Shown here: positions 23,956 to 32,377 of the stretch, one piece after another
How the letters are laid out: the number at the start of each line of letters is the position of its first letter
How positions within the stretch are numbered: position 1 is the first letter of the stretch
Assembly: GCA_964440095.1 (NCBI GenBank)
Contig: CAYTPZ010000001.1
Location: 1-64,000 of the forward strand
Length of the DNA: 64,000 bases
Origin: JACNKJ01 sp964440095
Lineage (GTDB): Bacteria > Krumholzibacteriota > Krumholzibacteriia > JACNKJ01
Reading direction: 5' to 3'
Notes under the pieces: generated by a model
The model's database searches: none
Told to the model about the DNA's origin: nothing
What the model saw: only the letters and a program-made list of their open reading frames with translations
Program-made: the position numbers and the translations under genes

Positions 23956-26007
23956 TTGAAGCCAGGTACAAAATACTGGAAGCTGCAGATTTTGGGGGAT
24001 GAACTGGGCCCGGGCCTGCCTGAAAAGGCCGAGGGCTGGGATATCGCACGAGGTTCCCTGACCGAAGTCTCTCCCCGAAAGCTTCAAGCCGATCTATTGG
24101 TCCTCGATCATTCGCCAATCGACCCGACACTGCAAACCTGGCTCGAAAGTTTTCGTCAGGTAAGTCCCAGGAGCATTGTTTTGTTGGCCGATCGAGGTCG
24201 TGGGGATCGAGAGTGGTACCGCTCAGCCATTCCGCTCCCCGTAGATGATCTCATGGTCCTGCCCTTGGATGAGGGTGCCTGGGATCAACTTCTCGCGGAG
24301 CTTTCCGAGGGTCTCGAAGCCGGTGGGGAACTGGAGCGCTTGCGCGGCCGTCTGGAGCAGACAGGCCAGGACCTGCTGGAAAACCGAGAACGCCTGTCCA
24401 GCTATCTCGCGGAGCCTGGCAAGGAGCTGGATGAACTCCATCGCCAGCTCACGCGGCGCATCAGCCAGCTGTCGACCCTGTACCAACTCGGTCTGGATCT
24501 TAGCAGTCAGTCCAATTGGGATCACGCCCTGGAGCATTTCCTGGCCACCAGCGTGAACACCTTGAAGTTCTCTGGTGTTGCGCTACTGCTTTGGAGTTTC
24601 GAAGGACGCAGGCTCGCTGCAAGGGCAAGTCTGCACATGGAAGAGGAGATGCTGGAAGCCTCCATCGCCAGATTGAAAGGACTGAGCCCCGCCGAGCGCT
24701 TGATGACGGGAATTGCGGGTTTGCACGGAGATACCTTCATCGATGAGATGCAATTGGAAACCCGCGAAGATGCCTGGGAATTGACCCTCATTCCACTTGT
24801 TCATGGTGAAGATGCCCAGGGCTACCTGATCTATCGCAAACACTATCCCCATGCTCAGGCCTTCGATCAGGACTTCCACTTTCTCAAAACCGTGCAGACC
24901 ATTCTCAGCGAAGAGCTGGCGCACGCCAAGGCCATCCATCGCCTGAAAAAGCTGGGGGAATTCAATCGTACGGTGCTCGACAGTATTCGCGCGGCCGTGC
25001 TGGCCGTCGACGGTTTCGGAACCATCAACTATCGAAACCCCTCGGCTCTCGAATTGTTCGGTGAGCGTCTGCCTTTGAGCGGACCCTTCAGGTTCGGCGA
25101 GAGTTTCATGGCCGGAGATGGTGAGGAGTTGGAACTGGGCGAGGAAGACTGGATTCAGAGAGAAATCCAGCTGTATGAAGAAGAGGATCGTCCCCCCCGG
25201 GAATTGCTGGTTTCCTCCACCCGCCTGTTTCAACGACATCCACAGGAAGTGGAATTCGTTCTGGTCTTTGAGGATGTTACCGAATACAAGCGCCTCACCG
25301 CTGAGCTGCGCAGGGCGGAACGTTTGGCAGGTCTGGGAGAACTGTCCGCGGGTGTGGCGCATGAAATACGAAATCCCCTGGCCGGTATTTCCATGATCAC
25401 TCAACTGCTGGGAGACAAACTCGGCGAAGATGACAAAGGTCTACAGGGCTATGTGGATCGAATTCTCGGAGAGACCGAACGTCTCAACCGCATCGTCCAA
25501 TCGCTCCTGGAGTTCAGCAGACCCAGCGAGCCCATGATGACGGTATTCAATCTCTACAGAGAAATGGGTTCGGTGCTCGACCTGGTCAGGTCAATGGCCG
25601 AGAAGAAAAACGTGAATCTGGAACTGCCTGACAGCGGACAGGAAATCATGGTCTGGGCCGATCGCGGTCAGCTGCAACAGGTCTTTCTCAATCTGCTTCG
25701 CAATGCGGTGGAAGCCTGCGAGGAAGGTCAAACCGTGGGGCTGCGCATTGGCAGTGGAACCGTGGGTCGTGGGCGCAAACGTGTGATCGCCACGGTTTGG
25801 GACAAGGGCCCCGGTGTTCCGCCCGAATTCGAGGAACGACTCTTCAATCCCTTCTTCACCACCAAGGCCGAGGGCACGGGCCTGGGTCTGGCTATCTGCC
25901 TGAAGATCGTGCAGGAGCACGGGGGTAGCATCAACTACCGAGGCGGGGCGGAAGGCGGATCCGAATTCAGCATCGATCTGCAACCCGCTCCAACGTCGAG
26001 CAACTAG
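23956..26007 (+). CDS. Soluble sensor histidine kinase with pseudo-receiver, GAF and PAS regions
   Basis: This 683-residue kinase has no membrane segment. The N-terminal part (about 35-115) looks like a degenerate receiver (ADLLVLDHSP, SIVLLADRG, then LPLDE where the conserved Lys-Pro would be). A coiled coil (about 115-165), a GAF-like region (about 175-330) and a PAS-like region (about 335-445) follow. The HisKA motif GVAHEIRNPLAG puts the phosphohistidine near 469. The ATPase N box (NLLRNAVEA), G1 (DKGPGVP) and G2 (GTGLGLAI) are intact. TTG start follows AAGGAGG. It pairs with the regulator eight bases downstream. Confidence 0.9.
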   Translation: MKPGTKYWKLQILGDELGPGLPEKAEGWDIARGSLTEVSPRKLQADLLVLDHSPIDPTLQTWLESFRQVSPRSIVLLADRGRGDREWYRSAIPLPVDDLMVLPLDEGAWDQLLAELSEGLEAGGELERLRGRLEQTGQDLLENRERLSSYLAEPGKELDELHRQLTRRISQLSTLYQLGLDLSSQSNWDHALEHFLATSVNTLKFSGVALLLWSFEGRRLAARASLHMEEEMLEASIARLKGLSPAERLMTGIAGLHGDTFIDEMQLETREDAWELTLIPLVHGEDAQGYLIYRKHYPHAQAFDQDFHFLKTVQTILSEELAHAKAIHRLKKLGEFNRTVLDSIRAAVLAVDGFGTINYRNPSALELFGERLPLSGPFRFGESFMAGDGEELELGEEDWIQREIQLYEEEDRPPRELLVSSTRLFQRHPQEVEFVLVFEDVTEYKRLTAELRRAERLAGLGELSAGVAHEIRNPLAGISMITQLLGDKLGEDDKGLQGYVDRILGETERLNRIVQSLLEFSRPSEPMMTVFNLYREMGSVLDLVRSMAEKKNVNLELPDSGQEIMVWADRGQLQQVFLNLLRNAVEACEEGQTVGLRIGSGTVGRGRKRVIATVWDKGPGVPPEFEERLFNPFFTTKAEGTGLGLAICLKIVQEHGGSINYRGGAEGGSEFSIDLQPAPTSSN

Positions 26008-26015
26008 GAGACATT

Positions 26016-27383
26016 GTGAGTCAAACTATTCTAATCGTCGATGACGAACCCGCTCTGAGATTCGCCCTCGTAGAAACCCTCGAAAAGGAAGGCCACTACA
26101 TTATCGAGGCCGGCGATGGGGTGGAGGGGCTGCGCATGATCCAGGAGGAAGCACCGGACTTGGTCTTCCTGGACATTCGAATGCCCGGACTCACGGGCAT
26201 GGAGGTTCTCGAGAAGGCCAGAGCCGCAGGATTCGATGGCCAGGCAGTTTTCCTCACGGCCTATGGCGAGGTGGAAGACGCGGTGAACGCCATGAAGCTC
26301 GAAGCCTTCGATTTTCTCACCAAGCCGCCCAAACTTGAGAAGATCCGCATCATGGCGCGCAACGCACTGGAAGCGGGACGTCTTAAGCGCGCCAACGAGA
26401 TTCTGCGCGAGCGCCGTGACCACGACGATCCATTTAGCGATTTCATCGGCGAAAGCCCTTCCATGAAAGAGCTGTTTGGAAAAATCGAGAAGATCGGCCA
26501 CAGCCAGGCCACGACCGTGCTCATCCAGGGTGAAAGCGGCGCCGGCAAGGAGTTGGTTGCGCGGGCCATTCACGATGCCAGTGATCATGCCACGGGGCCG
26601 GTGGTGGAAATCAACTGCGGTGCCATTCCTGAGACCCTGCTGGAAAGCGAACTATTCGGATACGAGAAGGGAGCTTTCACGGACGCAAAGGCCCGCAAAA
26701 AGGGACTCATCGAAGCTGCGGCCGGAGGAACGCTCTTTCTGGATGAAATCGGCGAAATGGGTCTTCAGCTTCAAACGCGCCTGCTGCGTGTGCTCGAGAA
26801 CCGCACCTTTCGCCGGGTAGGTGGGCTGGAGGATCTCAAGGTCAAAGCTCGCATCGTGGCCGCCACGAACAAGGACCTTAAACAACTTTCCCTGGAAGGC
26901 GGCTTTCGCCAGGATCTCTATTACCGCCTAGGCGTGATCATTCTTGAAATCCCGCCTCTTCGCGAGAGACCGGAAGATTTGATCCTGCTATCGAACTTCT
27001 TCATTGAACGATTCAATCGTGAGCTTGGCCGAAATGTTCAGCCTTTGAAAGATGAGGTGCTCAACGTCCTCAAGGCCTATGCATGGCCGGGTAACATTCG
27101 TGAACTCAAGAATATGTTCGAGCGAATACTGCTGCTGGAAAGCGGAGATGTGATCAAGGTCAAGCAATTGCCTCGAGAGGTTCGTGAAGGTGATCCCCTG
27201 GAAGGGGAAGATTATGGAGCCTTTCGCCCCGAGCCTGTGTCGACCGTGGAACTCAGACATATCGAGCGCACCCTGGAATACACCGACGGCAATAAGAGCC
27301 GGGCGGCAACATTATTGGGCATCAGCCGCCAAACGCTGCGCGAGAAGCTCAAGCAGAAGACACTGGCCACTGAATGCGATTGA
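26016..27383 (+). CDS. Sigma-54-dependent response regulator (NtrC family)
   Basis: This 455-residue activator has a receiver (DDE near residue 10, phospho-Asp in LVFLDIRMPG near 54, and Lys-Pro in LTKPP). A sigma-54 AAA+ domain follows, with Walker A GESGAGKE and Walker B GGTLFLDEIGE. A Fis-type helix-turn-helix closes it (NKSRAATLLGISRQTLREKL). The sigma-54 contact loop reads GAFTDA rather than GAFTGA, a natural variant found in some members. The GTG start follows the kinase gene, which presumably phosphorylates it. A terminator follows. Confidence 0.92.
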   Translation: MSQTILIVDDEPALRFALVETLEKEGHYIIEAGDGVEGLRMIQEEAPDLVFLDIRMPGLTGMEVLEKARAAGFDGQAVFLTAYGEVEDAVNAMKLEAFDFLTKPPKLEKIRIMARNALEAGRLKRANEILRERRDHDDPFSDFIGESPSMKELFGKIEKIGHSQATTVLIQGESGAGKELVARAIHDASDHATGPVVEINCGAIPETLLESELFGYEKGAFTDAKARKKGLIEAAAGGTLFLDEIGEMGLQLQTRLLRVLENRTFRRVGGLEDLKVKARIVAATNKDLKQLSLEGGFRQDLYYRLGVIILEIPPLRERPEDLILLSNFFIERFNRELGRNVQPLKDEVLNVLKAYAWPGNIRELKNMFERILLLESGDVIKVKQLPREVREGDPLEGEDYGAFRPEPVSTVELRHIERTLEYTDGNKSRAATLLGISRQTLREKLKQKTLATECD

Positions 27384-27428
27384 TCGTAACTGGCTGATTT
27401 GTATCCAGATTCAAGATTCAAGACTTGG

Positions 27429-27455
27429 GCCCCGGGATCTCCTTCCCGGGGCTTT
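27429..27455 (+). terminator. Terminator after the sigma-54 regulator
   Basis: Stem GCCCCGGGA (27429-27437) / TCCCGGGGC (27444-27452) has nine pairs and a TTT tail. Confidence 0.8.
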
Positions 27456-27573
27456 CTCGTTCATGGAAGCACTTTAGGGTAACTCCCTATGGCGTTGATA
27501 TAAAACCCGATAGGGGACACGTTATTGGGTGCGAGTGGGAGTGATCTTCCACCATGCGGAGCTTTTTTCCCAT

Positions 27574-27589
27574 GGGCATGGAAATTGAT
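27574..27589 (+). promoter_or_regulatory. Sigma-54-like element before the large flagellar operon (variant -12)
   Basis: GGGCATG-N4-TTGAT keeps GG and TTG at sigma-54 spacing but has A in place of the -12 C. It ends 28 bases before the start of the first gene, at 27618. Confidence 0.4.
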
Positions 27590-27617
27590 TTTCCAGGCAT
27601 GGAGAAGGGAGCGCAAA

Positions 27618-28583
27618 GTGAGCGAGAAAAAACTAGCGAGTGCTTTTATCATCGCGGCCGTCATGGTTACGCTACTGGGTCCTTTGGGAATCCACAACAG
27701 CGATGCCGATGCCTTCCGTTCGCTCCCCATAGACTCCCTGGAAATGGAAGCGGCCTGGTTCGAGAAGCGGATCGAAGGTGCAGAGCCCCTCAGTCATGAA
27801 GAAGGCTTTCGCCTTCTTACCATGGCTCGTTCCTATTTGGCCCTGGGTCTCTTTGATATCGCCGAGAGCTGGTTTCTGAGGTTGGCCGCAGGTGACGCGG
27901 ATGGCTTCTATGAAGAGCCGGTATTCAATGGCCTACTTCAAAGCGCTCTAGGACGAGGTGATTGGACTCGCGCCGAGGAATTGCTTGGCGTGGACAGTGC
28001 GAAAATCGCCGAGCTGGACGAACATGCCGTACTCAGAATGATCCGCCACATGGTGGATGAAGGTCGAAATCTTCAAGCTTTGGATCTGCTGGACGGCATT
28101 TGTCTGGACAACCGTGAAAGTGCCTTCGCGAACCTTGTGCTCTACAAGGGACTCCTGCTTCGCAGCATGGATCGTCTGGAAGATGCTTCCTTCCATTATG
28201 AAGCATTGCTCAATGGCATGAAAAGTCCCGGCATGCTGCATCCCAGCGTGCACGCGGAGGAGCACCAGATTCTTCAAGGTGCCGCCGACAGTGCCTTCCT
28301 TCTCAATGACCGTCTTCGTGCCCGCCGCCACTATGGTGAATTGTCTCGAAGTGTTCACACCGAGCTGCGCAACTGGGCCAAATTCCAACTTGCTCAACTA
28401 GACATGCTCGACAACGGATATGAACAGGCCGCTGAAGTCTTTGCCAGCATGGGTCCCGACTCCATTCCCGATCCCATGAACGCATGGGCCATCTATCTTC
28501 GGGAGCATACGGAAACCATGAAGGTTCATTCTGAGCTTTTGCCCGATAACCGCCCGAATGTTGAAGTGGAAGAGGAGAGGTAG
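27618..28583 (+). CDS. TPR-like exported or anchored protein, first gene of the large flagellar operon
   Basis: This 321-residue protein has an N-terminal hydrophobic segment (LASAFIIAAVMVTLLGPLGI), either a signal peptide or a single anchor. The rest is helical and TPR-like (FRLLTMARSYLALGLFDIAE, LVLYKGLLLRSMDRLEDASF). I do not recognise a specific family. The GTG at 27618 is chosen because AAGGGAGCGCAAA precedes it; upstream in-frame codons lack support. It lies four bases before a coiled-coil gene and a kinase/regulator pair, so a role as input or scaffold for that system is possible. Confidence 0.75.
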   Translation: MSEKKLASAFIIAAVMVTLLGPLGIHNSDADAFRSLPIDSLEMEAAWFEKRIEGAEPLSHEEGFRLLTMARSYLALGLFDIAESWFLRLAAGDADGFYEEPVFNGLLQSALGRGDWTRAEELLGVDSAKIAELDEHAVLRMIRHMVDEGRNLQALDLLDGICLDNRESAFANLVLYKGLLLRSMDRLEDASFHYEALLNGMKSPGMLHPSVHAEEHQILQGAADSAFLLNDRLRARRHYGELSRSVHTELRNWAKFQLAQLDMLDNGYEQAAEVFASMGPDSIPDPMNAWAIYLREHTETMKVHSELLPDNRPNVEVEEER

Positions 28584-28586
28584 GCG

Positions 28587-29009
28587 ATGGAAGCGCTGCT
28601 TGAAAAGCTGATCCACGTTTATCGACGTGAGATCCGCATTTACCGGGAGATTCGCGAACTGGTGGGACGCCAGAGGCAGGAAATTCTCTCGGGCGCTTCC
28701 TATGGACAGATCAACGAGAGTTTGCGCGCCAAGCGAGATCTGCTCGTGGAAATCGAAAAGTTGGAACTTGGCATTCGCAATGAAAAAGAGCTCTGGCAGC
28801 GAAGGAACCGTTCTCACGACGGGGAAACGGCCGCCACGCTCATGGTTCTGCTGGCCGTGGTCACGGAAGCAGTGGAGGGGATCTTGGAAGCTGAGCGGGA
28901 AAACGAATTGCTGCTCACCACTCGTCGTCGCAACGGGATCAGACCCGTGATCGGATCGACGAAAGCCAAGCAAAGCTATCAGGTCCAAGAAATCGTGGAG
29001 GGGAGTTAA
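28587..29009 (+). CDS. Coiled-coil protein, FlgN-like in outline
   Basis: This 140-residue soluble protein is predicted to be almost fully helical with heptad-like stretches (LLEKLIHVYRREIRIYREIR and AKRDLLVEIEKLELGI). Length, charge pattern and helical layout recall FlgN-type chaperones, but I see no diagnostic motif. It is tightly placed between the TPR gene (3-base gap) and a small histidine kinase (2-base gap), all likely translated from one mRNA. Confidence 0.65.
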   Translation: MEALLEKLIHVYRREIRIYREIRELVGRQRQEILSGASYGQINESLRAKRDLLVEIEKLELGIRNEKELWQRRNRSHDGETAATLMVLLAVVTEAVEGILEAERENELLLTTRRRNGIRPVIGSTKAKQSYQVQEIVEGS

Positions 29010-29011
29010 CG

Positions 29012-29719
29012 ATGGCGAGGACTAGTGCACCCGAAAGGGCGAAAGTCGATCCCGTGGAGGCCGTAGGACGTCTGGTTGCAGGCCTAGGTCACAATCTGCG
29101 AAGCCCACTTACGGGACTGCGCGGCTACGGGGAATTGCTGGGGCAGGATAGCACAGCCGATACCCGTGGGCGTTGGGGCGAGGGGCTTCAATGTGGGCTC
29201 GATGATCTCGAGCTGCTCATTGACGGAATTTCCCGATATCAGATTCCCCGAGATCTAAAGGTCGGTCTGGTACCGGCGCGCGGTCTGATGGAGGAATCTT
29301 GGAAACTGGCCGAGCGGCATTGCCCAGGCGCAAGGAGCCGGGGCATTCACTTGAACAATCATCTTTCCAGCGTGGCGGTGCTTCAGGTGGATCCTTTCCA
29401 CTTCCGCAACTTGCTGGTGAATCTGCTGCAGAACGCGCTGGACGCATCGCCCCCGGGAAGCGAAATCACCGTTCGCACCGGACAGGGCGATGAACTGCTT
29501 TGTGTCGAAGATTGCGGACCAGGTCTGGGCGCTCTGAGCAGCGATGAAATCATTCAGCCCTTTTTCACCACACGACAGGATCGTGCGGGTTTGGGCTTGA
29601 GCGTGGCCGGCGCCATCGCCGATCGCCACGGACTGGAATTGCTCTGGGAGGAGCGCGAGGAAGGCGGACTCCGAGTTCGCATCATGATCAAGGAACACTT
29701 TCAAAGGAGTGAAAGGTGA
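29012..29719 (+). CDS. Small soluble histidine kinase (FlrB/FleS-like)
   Basis: This 235-residue kinase consists only of the dimerisation/phosphotransfer segment and the ATPase. The H box is AGLGHNLRSPLTGLRGYGEL, with the histidine at 27. The N box is NLLQNALDASPPGS, G1 EDCGPGLG and G2 RAGLGLSVAGAI. No sensor domain or membrane segment is present, so input must come from a partner. Its stop overlaps the GTG of the sigma-54 regulator downstream. Location in front of flgB fits the FlrB/FleS type that monitors basal-body assembly. Confidence 0.88.
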   Translation: MARTSAPERAKVDPVEAVGRLVAGLGHNLRSPLTGLRGYGELLGQDSTADTRGRWGEGLQCGLDDLELLIDGISRYQIPRDLKVGLVPARGLMEESWKLAERHCPGARSRGIHLNNHLSSVAVLQVDPFHFRNLLVNLLQNALDASPPGSEITVRTGQGDELLCVEDCGPGLGALSSDEIIQPFFTTRQDRAGLGLSVAGAIADRHGLELLWEEREEGGLRVRIMIKEHFQRSER

Positions 29720-31107
29720 GTCACAAGCGTCGGATTCTCATCGTGGACGACGAAGCCGTCATGACCGGATTCCTCGGGGATCTTTTGTCCCGGGATTACC
29801 AGGTGGACAGCGCACCTTCGGCCGAAGAGGCGGCCGCCTTGATCGGCAGCCAGGATTACGATCTTGTATTTACCGACATGCAGATGGAAAACCGTGAAAG
29901 CGGTTTGGATGTGTTGAGCTATTGCCGTCGCAATAGCCCCAAGCTTCCTGTGGTCCTCATGACAGCCTATGGAACTGTGGAGAACGCGGTAGAGGCCATG
30001 AAACTAGGCGCGCGTGAAATTCTCACCAAGCCCTTCGGCCCAGGCGAACTCTTTTCGCTTATCGAGCGAGTTCTAGAGGAGCGAGTGGAAGCTGCGCCTA
30101 TCCAAAAGAGTGAAAAGACCAAGACAGATGAAGTTCAGAAGTCCAAGCCCAGCCATAAGCACAAGATCGTGGGCGATAGCCCTTCCATGCACCGCATCTA
30201 CTCGGTGGTTGAGAATGTGGCCGAAACCAACGCCACCGTTTTGCTCACCGGGGAAAGCGGTACGGGTAAAGAGTTGATTGCTTCGTTGATTCACAATTTG
30301 AGTCGGCGCTCGAAGGGGCCATTTATCAAGATCAACTGTGCGGCCATCACCGACACCCTGCTCGAGAGCACTCTCTTCGGACATGAAAAGGGAGCTTTCA
30401 CCGGAGCCATCAAACGTACTCCGGGTAAATTCGAGCTGGCCAACGGCGGAACACTCCTTTTGGATGAAATCAGCGAGATGAAACCCGAACTTCAGAGCAA
30501 GCTGCTCCGCGTCCTCCAAGAACGCGAGTTCGAGCGGGTGGGTGGAATCACCACCATTCCCACCGATGTGCGCATCGTGGCCACATCCAATCGGAATCTG
30601 AAAGAAGAGGTGCGCTCGGGCAATTTCCGGGAAGACCTCTACTTCCGACTGAATGTGGTTCCCCTGCACCTGCCGCCCCTGAGAGAGCGGGAAGGCGACA
30701 TCAGCCTATTGCTTGATTACTACACCGATCGTTACGCCAAGGAACATGGACTGGTGCGACCTGAGTTGGAGCCAGGTCTTCTGGAATCGCTTCAGCGCAT
30801 GCCCTGGCCGGGAAATGTTCGCCAGTTCCAGAATGCTGTGGAGCGAGCCATGGTCCTTAGCCGCAATCGCAGGATCGGCATGAGGGATTTCCTCTTCGAC
30901 TACGATCTCGGCGAGCGGCAGGAGAAGAAGGATCTTTTCGACGAAGATCTGACCATCAGGGAAATGGAAAAGAAAATGATCCATGCCGCCCTGGGACGCT
31001 TCCAGAACAATCGTACACAGGCCGCCCGTCATCTGGGTATCAGCGTTCGCACACTGCGAAACAAGCTGAACCAGTACCGCGGCGAGCGCGAGGCTGTGGG
31101 GGCCTGA
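29716..31107 (+). CDS. Sigma-54-dependent flagellar response regulator (FlrC/FleR-like)
   Basis: This 463-residue activator has a receiver (IVDDEAVM; phospho-Asp in DLVFTDMQ near 55; LTKPFGPGE). The AAA+ domain has Walker A GESGTGKE, the loop GAFTGA, and Walker B GGTLLLDEISE. A Fis-type helix-turn-helix lies at the C-terminus (NRTQAARHLGISVRTLRNKL). It overlaps the kinase gene by four bases and is one base from flgB, so it is produced with the basal-body operon it probably controls. Confidence 0.92.
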   Translation: MSHKRRILIVDDEAVMTGFLGDLLSRDYQVDSAPSAEEAAALIGSQDYDLVFTDMQMENRESGLDVLSYCRRNSPKLPVVLMTAYGTVENAVEAMKLGAREILTKPFGPGELFSLIERVLEERVEAAPIQKSEKTKTDEVQKSKPSHKHKIVGDSPSMHRIYSVVENVAETNATVLLTGESGTGKELIASLIHNLSRRSKGPFIKINCAAITDTLLESTLFGHEKGAFTGAIKRTPGKFELANGGTLLLDEISEMKPELQSKLLRVLQEREFERVGGITTIPTDVRIVATSNRNLKEEVRSGNFREDLYFRLNVVPLHLPPLREREGDISLLLDYYTDRYAKEHGLVRPELEPGLLESLQRMPWPGNVRQFQNAVERAMVLSRNRRIGMRDFLFDYDLGERQEKKDLFDEDLTIREMEKKMIHAALGRFQNNRTQAARHLGISVRTLRNKLNQYRGEREAVGA

Positions 31108-31108
31108 G

Positions 31109-31519
31109 ATGAGCGACAAACTCTTCGGAAGCAGCACTGTTGATCTGCTCAAGCGCAGCTTGGATGCCTATTCCCTGCGCCAGCGGGTCATCGCGGAGAA
31201 CATCGCCAATGCCGAAACGCCTGACTACAAGGCCAAGCAGGTGGAGTTCGAAAAGCTGTTGCAAGAGGCGGGTGAGCCTTCCAATCGTATAAAGAGTAGC
31301 CAGGAAGGCCATCAGATGAAGGCGGAGCCCACAAAGGTTCTTTCCCAGGTTCATGAGAACTCCGACAGAGCCATGGACAATGGAATCAACAATGTGAGCG
31401 TCGACATGGAAATGGCGGCTCTGGCCGAAGCGAATCTGAGCCACAAGATGTCCACTCGCGCATTGGCGCTGCGCTATCAACTTTTGCGCGGGGCCATTCG
31501 CGGCAAAGGCACGCCCTAG
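31109..31519 (+). CDS. flgB: Flagellar proximal rod protein FlgB
   Basis: This 136-residue rod protein has the axial motif AENIANAETPDYKAKQVEFEKLL near the N-terminus and NVSVDMEMAALAEANLSHKMSTRALALRYQLLRGAIRGK at the C-terminus, both diagnostic for FlgB. It is followed by flgC and fliE, the usual rod gene order. Confidence 0.96.
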   Translation: MSDKLFGSSTVDLLKRSLDAYSLRQRVIAENIANAETPDYKAKQVEFEKLLQEAGEPSNRIKSSQEGHQMKAEPTKVLSQVHENSDRAMDNGINNVSVDMEMAALAEANLSHKMSTRALALRYQLLRGAIRGKGTP

Positions 31520-31528
31520 GAGTGAGCG

Positions 31529-32032
31529 ATGAGTGATGGAATCTTTTCTGCCATGCGAGTGAGCGCTCAGGGATTGCGCGCACAGCGTATCCGCCTGGAC
31601 GTGACAGCGGAGAACATGGCCAATGCCGAGACCACACGCACGCCCGATGGGGGTCCCTACCGGGCTCAGCGCGCGGTTTTCACGCATCAGCCTGGCGGGA
31701 ACATTCTCGGGCCACGTCGCAAGAACAGCGACGCCTTCCGTGAAATGCTTTCAAGTCAGCTCCGTCATTATCCCACCGCCCAGGAAGCCGCACGGGCTAC
31801 AGGCGTGAAGGGTGCGAAGCTGAACGTCGAGGTCATGGAGATCGACGATGCCATCATCACCGAGTATGACCCCACTCATCCTGATGCGGATGAAGATGGA
31901 TTGGTGCAGAAGCCCAATGTGGATCCGGTGGCCGAGATGATGAATCTCATCGCGGCGACCCGAGCCTATGAGGCCAATGCCACGGCCATGGATACGGCCA
32001 AGGAAATGTTGAACCGGGCCCTGGAGCTTTAG
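31529..32032 (+). CDS. flgC: Flagellar proximal rod protein FlgC
   Basis: This 167-residue rod protein carries the axial N-terminal motif VTAENMANAETTRTPDGGPYRAQRAVF and the C-terminal NVDPVAEMMNLIAATRAYEANATAMDTAKEMLNRALEL. Length and motifs are standard. RBS TAGGAGTGAGCG precedes the ATG. Confidence 0.97.
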   Translation: MSDGIFSAMRVSAQGLRAQRIRLDVTAENMANAETTRTPDGGPYRAQRAVFTHQPGGNILGPRRKNSDAFREMLSSQLRHYPTAQEAARATGVKGAKLNVEVMEIDDAIITEYDPTHPDADEDGLVQKPNVDPVAEMMNLIAATRAYEANATAMDTAKEMLNRALEL

Positions 32033-32041
32033 GAGTAGAGC

Positions 32042-32347
32042 ATGGGTGAAATCGGACGCATAAGGCCGCTGGTCACACACAATCTTCTCAAGGCCTATCA
32101 GAAGGCCCAGACCGAGGGAACCGAGAAAGGCGGCTTCGGAGATCTGCTGAAACAGGCCGTCAACAAGGCCGATGCCACTCAGAAGCACGCAGACATGATG
32201 GTGGACCGAGCCATTATCGGACAGGAAAAGGATCTGCACAAAGTGATGATGGCCCAGGAAGAGGCCTCACTCACTTTCGAATTGCTCATGGAAGTTCGCA
32301 ACAAGCTCATGGATGCCTATAACCAGATCATGCAGATGCAGGTTTAA
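32042..32347 (+). CDS. fliE: Hook-basal body adaptor FliE
   Basis: This 101-residue protein joins the rod to the MS ring. The region FGDLLKQAVNKADATQKHADMMVDRAIIGQEKDLHKVMMAQEEASLTFELLMEVRNKLMDAYNQIMQMQV fits FliE closely, including the terminal NKLMDAYNQIMQMQV. It lies between flgC and fliF as usual. Confidence 0.95.
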   Translation: MGEIGRIRPLVTHNLLKAYQKAQTEGTEKGGFGDLLKQAVNKADATQKHADMMVDRAIIGQEKDLHKVMMAQEEASLTFELLMEVRNKLMDAYNQIMQMQV

Positions 32348-32377
32348 CCAGATGCCAAGAAGAGGCGGTAATTAGGG

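Noticed and set aside
27506..27513. CCCGATAG resembling a sigma-28 -10 before the TPR gene
   Set aside because: No TAAA-like -35 at 15-16 bases; the best match is at 14 and poor.
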